Source: a virus
IMG/VR virus record: IMGVR_UViG_3300042562_000511
Span: 1 to 20,250 of that record
DNA: 20,250 nt
Direction: 5' to 3' (one strand)
In this document: in pieces, positions 14,637 through 20,250 of the stretch
Layout of the letters: every line of letters starts with the position of its first letter
Numbering within the stretch: position 1 is the stretch's first letter
Program-made: the position numbers and the translations under genes
The notes under the pieces: model-generated
The model's input: only the letters and a program-made list of their open reading frames with translations
Told to the model about the DNA's origin: nothing
Databases searched by the model: none

Positions 14637-15612
14637 TGCAGCCATTGTAGCCGATGGTATTGATGGGGCTGATGTTACAGGCTTTATTGATACAGGTTCT
14701 TATGTTTTAAATGCTTTGCTTTCAGGATCTATATATGGTGGACTACCCGCAAACAAGATCTCTTGTCTTGCAGGAGATCCTGCTACTGGAAAGACTTTCT
14801 ATGCAATTGGAATCGCTACTCAATTCCTTAAAGACCACAAAGACGGTGTGGTCATCTACTTTGACACGGAGCAAGCAATCACTTCAGACATGTTTGCACA
14901 ACGAGGAATCGATTCCAAAAGAATTGCAGTTGTTCCTGTTGCAACAATCGAAGAGTTCAAGAACCAGGCTCTCAAGATCGTCAATGACGTACTTGAAACA
15001 CCTGAAGAAGAACGCAAGCCAATCTTTATGGTTCTTGATTCTTTGGGAATGTTATCGACAAACAAAGAAATGAGTGATTCGGCTGAAGGTAAGGATGTGC
15101 GTGATATGACCAAGGCACAACTTACTAAGGCTACATTCCGTGTTCTTACATTGAAACTTGGTAAGGCAAAGATACCACTTCTTCTTACAAACCATACCTA
15201 TCAAGTTATTGGTTCGTATGTTCCTACCAAGGATCTTGGTGGTGGTGTAGGTATCAAGTATGCTGCAAGTAACATCATTATGTTATCGAAGAGCAAGGAT
15301 AAGACCGATGAAGGTATCGTTGGTAACTTTATTAAGTGCACCAATTACAAGAATCGTTTTGTAAAAGAAAACATGCATGTTCAGACACGGCTTAATTATA
15401 CTTCTGGATTAAGCAGATATTATGGCTTGACAGACCTAGCAATTGAGTATAATATATTCAAGAAGGTTTCGACACGAGTAGAACTTCCAGATGGTACAAA
15501 AGCATTTGAGAAAAATATAGATGAAGATCCTGAAAAGTATTTTACAAAAGATATTCTTGACAAGTTGGATATAGAAATTCAAAAAGGATTTAAGTATGGA
15601 CAAGGCAGTTGA
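14590..15612 (+). CDS. uvsX: UvsX RecA-like recombinase
   Basis: 340 aa strand-exchange protein, the T4-type counterpart of RecA, used in recombination-dependent replication and repair. Walker A is GDPATGKT (62-69). Walker B is FMVLD (146-150, D150). A RecA-like strand with YFDTEQ (90-95) includes the catalytic-type Glu94. LLLTNHTYQ is the sensor-like strand near the DNA-binding loops, followed by a glycine-rich loop (DLGGGVGIKYAAS). Length and order match cyanophage and T4 UvsX proteins. The ribosome site AAGGAA is 6-11 nt upstream. It overlaps genes at both ends, indicating tight co-expression with its small neighbours. Confidence 0.95.
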   Translation: MSKYLTNLLSKLNNPDAAIVADGIDGADVTGFIDTGSYVLNALLSGSIYGGLPANKISCLAGDPATGKTFYAIGIATQFLKDHKDGVVIYFDTEQAITSDMFAQRGIDSKRIAVVPVATIEEFKNQALKIVNDVLETPEEERKPIFMVLDSLGMLSTNKEMSDSAEGKDVRDMTKAQLTKATFRVLTLKLGKAKIPLLLTNHTYQVIGSYVPTKDLGGGVGIKYAASNIIMLSKSKDKTDEGIVGNFIKCTNYKNRFVKENMHVQTRLNYTSGLSRYYGLTDLAIEYNIFKKVSTRVELPDGTKAFEKNIDEDPEKYFTKDILDKLDIEIQKGFKYGQGS

Positions 15613-15922
15613 ATATAGATTTATTCCTGAAGCATCAGTAGACAGTACACAAACTTGTCCTATTGAAATTACAGCAGGTCAATTTGCTGGTATCGTTTAT
15701 CGATATGGTAAAATTGATTTTAAAGAAGATGATACTGGTGGATTAAATGTTACTATGGAAATTGAAATGATTAAATTTCCTGAAGGATTTGATCAAGCAA
15801 ATAAAGAGTTTACTCAAGCGGCTGGTGAAATATTTGTTAAGATCGTAGAGTCACAAGTTGAAAGTGATGACGATAAAGATCTTGAAGCAGATGTTCATGA
15901 AGATCATGTTGACAACGCCTAA
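15596..15922 (+). CDS. Small acidic-tailed protein between uvsX and gp41
   Basis: 108 aa. AAGGA lies about 8 nt before the ATG, and the gene overlaps uvsX by 17 nt. The first ~75 residues look like a compact beta domain (EYRFIPEASVDSTQTCPIEI, FAGIVYRYGKIDFKEDD, LNVTMEIEMIKFPEGF). The last ~20 are strongly acidic (VESDDDKDLEADVHEDHVD). Acidic C-termini on phage and bacterial replication proteins, such as SSBs, often dock partner proteins, so an adaptor role is plausible. No family was recognised. The -35 of the gp41 promoter lies in its final codons. Confidence 0.72.
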   Translation: MDKAVEYRFIPEASVDSTQTCPIEITAGQFAGIVYRYGKIDFKEDDTGGLNVTMEIEMIKFPEGFDQANKEFTQAAGEIFVKIVESQVESDDDKDLEADVHEDHVDNA

Positions 15923-15936
15923 CTCGGTGATATAAT
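15909..15936 (+). promoter_or_regulatory. Consensus sigma70-like promoter of gp41
   Basis: Perfect TTGACA (15909-15914), 16-bp spacer, perfect TATAAT (15931-15936) with extended -10 TG at 15928-15929. The -10 ends 6 nt before the ATG at 15943 and no Shine-Dalgarno exists, so the helicase-primase mRNA is predicted to be leaderless. Confidence 0.82.
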
Positions 15937-15942
15937 AAAATC

Positions 15943-17361
15943 ATGGAAACAGTTATTCTAAAGAACTTAGTTCTCAATGAGGACTATAGTCGCAAAGTTG
16001 TCCCGTTCCTTCAAGAAGAATACTTTCAAGATAAAGCTGAACGAACAGTCTTTAATATTGTCAGTAAGTTTCTTCTTAAATACAATAACATTCCTACCAA
16101 GGATGCTGTACTGATTTCACTAGGAGATGATAAGACTCTTGCCGATAGTGAATTCAAGAAATGTGTTGCCATCTCTGATGAGATGTACAAGGAAGGTGAG
16201 AAGTCTGATACGGAATGGCTAGTAGAACATACTGAAAAGTTCTGCAAAGAGAAAGCCATCTACAATGGTATCATGGCATCCATCGGTATCATTGAAGGTA
16301 AGGATAAGGAGCAGACTCAGAATGCAATTCCTGAGATCATGTCTAAGGCTCTTTCTGTGTCCTTTGATACTCGTGTAGGACACGACTTCTTTGAAGATGT
16401 AGATGAACGCTATGAGTATTACCATCGTGTCGAAGAACGAGTACCATTTGATCTTGAGATGTTTAATCTCATCACCGGTGGTGGAGTTCGCAAGAAGACT
16501 CTCAATGTTGTCATGGCAGCATCGGGTGTTGGTAAGAGTGCATTCTTATGTCATCATGCAGCAGCCTGTCTTACACAGAATTTGAATGTGTTGTATATTA
16601 CACTTGAAATGTCTGAAGAAGAAATTGCTAAACGTATTGATGCTAATCTTTTAGATACAGATATTCATGTTCTTGAGAAGATGCCTCTTGCTATGTATGA
16701 GAACAAGGTAAACAATCTCAAGAAGACTTGCCGTGGTAAACTTATTATTAAAGAATATCCTACTGCTGCAGCCAATGTTACTCACTTCCGTAATCTAATG
16801 GAAGAACTGAAGATCAAGAAGAAGTTCAAGCCTGACATTATTATTGTTGATTATCTAAACATCTGCTCATGTGCAAGATTCAAGATGGGAAACGGTATGA
16901 ATAGTTACACCTATGTCAAGGGTATTGCAGAAGAACTTCGTGGTCTTGCCAAGCAGTTCAATGTACCACTATGGTCTGCTACTCAGGTCAACCGTGAAGG
17001 TGCAAAGAGTAGTGACATGGAGATGACAGATACATCTGAAAGTTTTGGTCTACCACAAACTACAGACTTCTTCATTGCGCTCATTGAGACAGAAGAGTTA
17101 GCACAGAATGGTCAACTCATGGTGAAGCAGTTAAAGAACCGTGGTAATGATACAACTAAGAATCGTAAATTTCTTATTGGTGTGAATAAATCCAAGATGA
17201 AGTTCTATGATGTAGAAAACTCAAATAATAATCTTGTTAATGCAAATAATACAAATGAAGAAGGTTTCGGATCAGGATCTGACCCCTTAGCATTTGATTC
17301 TAATTTTGGCAAGAAGAAGAACAAGGCAGTTAACTGGACTTTTGAAGATGCTGCAAAATGA
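15943..17361 (+). CDS. 41: Replicative DNA helicase (T4 gp41/DnaB-like)
   Basis: 472 aa hexameric 5'-3' fork helicase. Residues 1-140 are the helical N-terminal domain. The RecA-like ATPase core follows: Walker A ASGVGKSA (193-200), LEMSEEE (221-227; Glu after the strand), Walker B IIIVDYL (299-305, D303), then SATQVNREG, the Q/N sensor motif. QLKNRGNDTTKNRKFLIGV near the C-terminus carries the arginine-finger-type residues of DnaB proteins. The C-terminal 50 residues are Asn/Gly-rich and probably unstructured. The gene overlaps the primase by ATGA, matching their joint action in the primosome. Confidence 0.95.
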   Translation: METVILKNLVLNEDYSRKVVPFLQEEYFQDKAERTVFNIVSKFLLKYNNIPTKDAVLISLGDDKTLADSEFKKCVAISDEMYKEGEKSDTEWLVEHTEKFCKEKAIYNGIMASIGIIEGKDKEQTQNAIPEIMSKALSVSFDTRVGHDFFEDVDERYEYYHRVEERVPFDLEMFNLITGGGVRKKTLNVVMAASGVGKSAFLCHHAAACLTQNLNVLYITLEMSEEEIAKRIDANLLDTDIHVLEKMPLAMYENKVNNLKKTCRGKLIIKEYPTAAANVTHFRNLMEELKIKKKFKPDIIIVDYLNICSCARFKMGNGMNSYTYVKGIAEELRGLAKQFNVPLWSATQVNREGAKSSDMEMTDTSESFGLPQTTDFFIALIETEELAQNGQLMVKQLKNRGNDTTKNRKFLIGVNKSKMKFYDVENSNNNLVNANNTNEEGFGSGSDPLAFDSNFGKKKNKAVNWTFEDAAK

Positions 17362-18350
17362 GTATATATATTGATAAGAAGTATGTGAATATGATATCTG
17401 GCTCACTTGAGAAGTTCAAGTGGAAGAAAGAGAACCTTGCTACGTGTCGTTGTTTTAAGTGTGGAGACTCACTAAAGAACAAGACAAAGACGAGAGGCTT
17501 CTTTTTTGAAAACAAAGGAAATTATGTTTATAAATGTCACAACTGCGGTGTTGCTTGTAGTTTATATTCTGTACTTGAAAGTATCAGCCCATCACTCTGT
17601 AAAGAATATGCATTCGAAAACTTTAAAGACAAAAATCCAGAACCGTTGGTTACAAAGAAGAATGAAAAGAAACAGCCAATGTTCTGTGATCTCGGAACAA
17701 GGCTTGACGTACTCAATGCAGATCATCCAGCGATAAAATATGTTCAATCTAGAAAAATTCCAAAAGAAAAGTATTGCAATTTTTATTACTGCAGTGATTT
17801 CAGTAGAATCATGTCTGCTTTCGATAGAGAAGGATCTAAGGAAGGTAGGCTCGTCATACCGTTCTATGACGAAAGCGGCAACCTTATTGGCGTTCAAGGC
17901 AGGATCATCGAAGAAAAAGCGCAAGAAAAAGCGATAAGATATATTACACTAAAGAATGAAGGCGAAGAGCGTCTGTGGTACAACATAGATAAAGTAGACG
18001 CAAGAGATACTGTGTATGTGACTGAAGGTCCGATTGATTCCATGTTTATTCCAAATGGAATTTCAATGCAGGGTGCAGGGTGGTTAGAAGATCTTCCTAA
18101 GAAGATCTCCAAATCAAAGGTTGTGTTTATATTTGATAACGAACCAAGAAATGTAGAAATTGTTCACTTGATTGGAAAGTACATTGAGGCTGGAAGAAAT
18201 GTAGTAATTTGGCCTAATGAAATTGATAAAAAAGATATTAACGACATGGTTCTAGCATTCGGTGAATCAATGACCATGAAACTGATAATCAACAATGTTT
18301 ATTCTGGACTTAAAGCAAAAGTAAAGTATACTTACTGGAAGAAGGTTTAA
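17358..18350 (+). CDS. 61: DNA primase (T4 gp61-like)
   Basis: 330 aa primase that makes RNA primers with gp41. The N-terminal zinc domain has C30, C32 and C35 (CRCFKC) and C60/C63 (CHNC). A TOPRIM-type core follows: LVIPFYDESGNLIGVQGR (165-182), VTEGPIDSMF (221-230, with E223) and FIFDNEP (257-263, with D260). The order and length fit gp61/DnaG-like phage primases. It overlaps gp41 by 4 nt (ATGA) with no strong ribosome site, so translation is probably coupled. The next gene's ATG follows the stop directly. Confidence 0.93.
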   Translation: MSIYIDKKYVNMISGSLEKFKWKKENLATCRCFKCGDSLKNKTKTRGFFFENKGNYVYKCHNCGVACSLYSVLESISPSLCKEYAFENFKDKNPEPLVTKKNEKKQPMFCDLGTRLDVLNADHPAIKYVQSRKIPKEKYCNFYYCSDFSRIMSAFDREGSKEGRLVIPFYDESGNLIGVQGRIIEEKAQEKAIRYITLKNEGEERLWYNIDKVDARDTVYVTEGPIDSMFIPNGISMQGAGWLEDLPKKISKSKVVFIFDNEPRNVEIVHLIGKYIEAGRNVVIWPNEIDKKDINDMVLAFGESMTMKLIINNVYSGLKAKVKYTYWKKV

Positions 18351-18590
18351 ATGGAAGATGAAAACGACAAATTATCTGAAGAAGATATTTTAAAGGCTAG
18401 TGAAGCGTACATCACCTTTGTCCAAAGATTTGGTGAGTATGTAAAAGAAATGGATCCCGAACTATGGGGTCGTGCAAGAGAATATGCAGCGGACTTTACA
18501 AAGATTGATGGCGTAAGAGTTGAACTTGTAGATATAGATGAGGATGAAGAAGATGACACAGACAGTACCAACGTTTCCGGAGCAGACTAA
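18351..18590 (+). CDS. Small acidic protein downstream of primase, unknown function
   Basis: 79 aa. The ATG immediately follows the primase stop, with AAGG (18342-18345) 5 nt upstream. Residues 7-50 are helical (LSEEDILKASEAYITFVQRF, then MDPELWGRAREYAADF) and the tail is acidic (DIDEDEEDDTDS). The helical pattern is the kind conserved in small proteins next to primase in T4-like marine phages, as far as I recall. No catalytic motif is present. Its last 38 nt overlap thyX. A primosome accessory role is possible but rests only on position. Confidence 0.7.
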   Translation: MEDENDKLSEEDILKASEAYITFVQRFGEYVKEMDPELWGRAREYAADFTKIDGVRVELVDIDEDEEDDTDSTNVSGAD

Positions 18591-19305
18591 CCTTTCAGTA
18601 CTTGATCATGGACATGTACAGCTTATTGATTACATGGGTAACGATTTATCTGTAGTGGATGCCGCAAGAGTATCCTTTAATAAAAAGAGTGTCTATGGAA
18701 CAATGGAAGATCACACTCCTCGTCCAGGTAAAGAAGAACCATACGAATCTTATCTACTAGATAGAGATGTAAAGTTAATTACATATCTTGCAAAACATAA
18801 TCACTTTACACCATTCTGCCATCCACAGATTAGTCTTCGTATTAAGTGCCCTATCTTTGTTCGTGCACAACTTGGTAAACATCAAGTTGGTCTTGTCATG
18901 AATGAAGTAAGTCGTCGCTATGTTACCTTTGAACCAGAGATCTATGTACCTCTATGGAGAAATGCTCCAACCAATGGAGCAAAGCAAGGCAGCAGTGGTG
19001 CTATTGAAAATCTTGATACGTGTATTAAATTACGTCAAGAATATTCTGGTGTTGCAAAAGAATGTTTGGATTTATATAACCGTCTATTAGCAGATGGTGT
19101 TGCACCAGAACAAGCACGATCAATTTTACCACAGGGTACATACACAGAATTCGTATGGACCGGTTCACTCTATGCATTTGCAAGAGTTTATAATCTTCGT
19201 ATTGACACACATGCCCAATGGGAAGTGCAAGAATTTGCTAAAGCAATTGACAAATTAATTGCTCCCCGTTTCCCAGTTTCATGGCATACTCTAACAACTA
19301 AATAA
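18553..19305 (+). CDS. thyX: Flavin-dependent thymidylate synthase ThyX
   Basis: 250 aa FAD-dependent enzyme converting dUMP to dTMP with methylene-tetrahydrofolate and NADPH. ATG 18553 is preferred because GAGG (18540-18543) lies 9 nt upstream; in-frame ATGs at 18538 and 18544 would add 5 or 3 residues. Recognisable parts are VVDAARVSF (34-42), HNHFTPFCHPQISLRIKCPIF (82-102 region), the signature KHQVGLVMNEVSRRY (109-123), ARSILPQGTYTEFVWTG and LRIDTHAQWEVQEFA. The signature departs from the usual RHRx7S, with K and Q replacing the two Arg and one extra residue. The rest is intact, so activity is likely. It pairs with dut, which makes dUMP. Confidence 0.93.
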   Translation: MTQTVPTFPEQTNLSVLDHGHVQLIDYMGNDLSVVDAARVSFNKKSVYGTMEDHTPRPGKEEPYESYLLDRDVKLITYLAKHNHFTPFCHPQISLRIKCPIFVRAQLGKHQVGLVMNEVSRRYVTFEPEIYVPLWRNAPTNGAKQGSSGAIENLDTCIKLRQEYSGVAKECLDLYNRLLADGVAPEQARSILPQGTYTEFVWTGSLYAFARVYNLRIDTHAQWEVQEFAKAIDKLIAPRFPVSWHTLTTK

Positions 19306-19328
19306 AACACCCACTAGGAGTTCATTAT

Positions 19329-20250
19329 ATGGCAGATGCTTTAACACCGTTTCAATCTTTTATTTTTATTTCTCGTTATTCTCGTTGGCTCCCTTCACAG
19401 AATCGCCGTGAGAGTTGGGACGAATGTGTAGACCGTTGGTGGAATTATTTCACCGATAAAGTTCCGTCTCTTAGTGAGAGACCCGATGTCAAAGAAGCAA
19501 TTTTAAATCTTGAAGTTCTTCCTTCAATGAGAAGTTTGATGACTGCAGGTATTGCTCTTGACCACGATAATACTTGTTTGTATAACTGCTCGTATCTTCC
19601 AATTGATTCTGTTGAATCTTTTGCAGAACTCTTTGTCATTCTTATGAATGGTACTGGTACTGGGTATTCTGTAGAGCGTCAATATACCGATAAACTTCCA
19701 ACTGTTGCTAACAAGATTGTAAAGAATTTTGATAAGGTGATTGTTGTAGAAGATTCGAAGGAAGGTTGGGGCGATTCGCTTAAAACACTATTCAATGACC
19801 TATATGCTGGTAAGCACCCTAAATGGGACTTGTCAAAGGTTAGAGCCTCTGGTACACGACTTAAGACTTTTGGTGGTCGTGCTTCTGGTCCTGCTCCATT
19901 AGACAATTTATTCAAATTTTTGGTCAAGGTCTTCTACAATGCACAGGGACGCAAACTTTCTGCTTTAGAATGCCATGACACCTGCTGTGCCATTGCGAAT
20001 GCCGTAATCGTGGGTGGAGTCCGTAGATCCGCTATGATCTCTCTAAGTGACCTGGGAGACCGTGAAATTGCTATGTGCAAGAGTGGTGCATGGTGGGAAC
20101 AAGCCGGATTCCGGTCTTACGCTAATAATTCAGCAGTTTATCGTGGTAGACCCCCCATGGGACAGTTTCTTGAGGAGTGGACCTCTCTGTACAACTCCCA
20201 CAGCGGAGAACGCGGCATGATCAATCGTAGGGCTCTACAGGAGCAAGCAG
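19329..20250 (+). CDS. nrdJ: Class II (B12-dependent) ribonucleoside-triphosphate reductase, 3' partial
   Basis: 307 residues visible, open to the window end. The start has AGGAG (19316-19320) 8 nt upstream. Monomeric NrdJ hallmarks are SRYSRWLPSQNRRESWDECV at the N-terminus, CLYNCSYLPIDS (83-94, with the likely redox Cys87 equivalent to Cys119 of the Lactobacillus enzyme), MNGTGTGYSVE (107-116), KVRASGTRLKTFGGRASGP and ALECHDTCCAIANAVIVGGVRRSAMISLSD. The thiyl-radical cysteine and second redox cysteine lie beyond the window. It reduces ribonucleotides to deoxyribonucleotides using adenosylcobalamin, feeding the polymerase. GC content rises in the last ~200 bp (see findings). Confidence 0.92.
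   Translation, partial: MADALTPFQSFIFISRYSRWLPSQNRRESWDECVDRWWNYFTDKVPSLSERPDVKEAILNLEVLPSMRSLMTAGIALDHDNTCLYNCSYLPIDSVESFAELFVILMNGTGTGYSVERQYTDKLPTVANKIVKNFDKVIVVEDSKEGWGDSLKTLFNDLYAGKHPKWDLSKVRASGTRLKTFGGRASGPAPLDNLFKFLVKVFYNAQGRKLSALECHDTCCAIANAVIVGGVRRSAMISLSDLGDREIAMCKSGAWWEQAGFRSYANNSAVYRGRPPMGQFLEEWTSLYNSHSGERGMINRRALQEQA

Overview
The window reads as part of a T4-like marine myovirus genome, closest in style to cyanophages and their relatives. It is AT-rich and tightly packed, with overlapping genes joined by ATGA or TAATG. It holds a cluster of fiber/adhesin genes followed by T4-type replication genes: family B DNA polymerase (gp43), UvsX recombinase, gp41 helicase and gp61 primase. 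Nucleotide-metabolism genes accompany them: dUTPase, ThyX and a class II ribonucleotide reductase. The host cannot be read from the sequence; a marine bacterium, perhaps a cyanobacterium, is the natural guess.

Layout. (1) Positions 1-8628 (+) carry virion/fiber genes: a large repeat-containing structural protein cut by the window edge, a collagen/C1q-like fiber protein, two LamG/concanavalin-like adhesins, two small proteins, three more fiber proteins and a 68-aa coiled-coil protein. A SAM methyltransferase follows at 8632-9207. Three genes here are preceded by the motif CATAAATAT, close to the T4 late promoter TATAAATA. (2) 9254-9769 (+) is dUTPase. (3) 9728-11039 (-) is the only reverse-strand block: a probable lysis cassette with a membrane-anchored GAF-like protein, a three-TM holin candidate and a lipoprotein with a TM segment (u-spanin-like), behind an exact TATAAATA. 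(4) 11113-18590 (+) is the replication/recombination block, with small uncharacterised genes between the core genes. (5) 18553-20250 (+) holds ThyX and the start of NrdJ, which runs off the window.

How it works together. The early block appears to be driven by sigma70-like promoters, all with a 16-bp spacer. In three cases (dut, the small gene before gp43, and gp41) the -10 box ends exactly 6 nt before the ATG and no Shine-Dalgarno is present, which predicts leaderless mRNAs. Late genes use T4-type late promoters, and the 73-bp gap at 11040-11112 holds one promoter of each class facing opposite ways. The fiber cluster looks like a set of exchangeable modules: shared N-terminal W-rich heads, a shared linker with a 46-bp identical DNA repeat, and shared C-terminal DGxxF tails. 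One adhesin appears to have been split in two by a 20-nt insertion at 2404-2423 that created a stop/restart ATGA.

No tRNA, CRISPR array, insertion sequence, attachment site or convincing terminator was seen. No gene-free stretch exceeds 100 bases.
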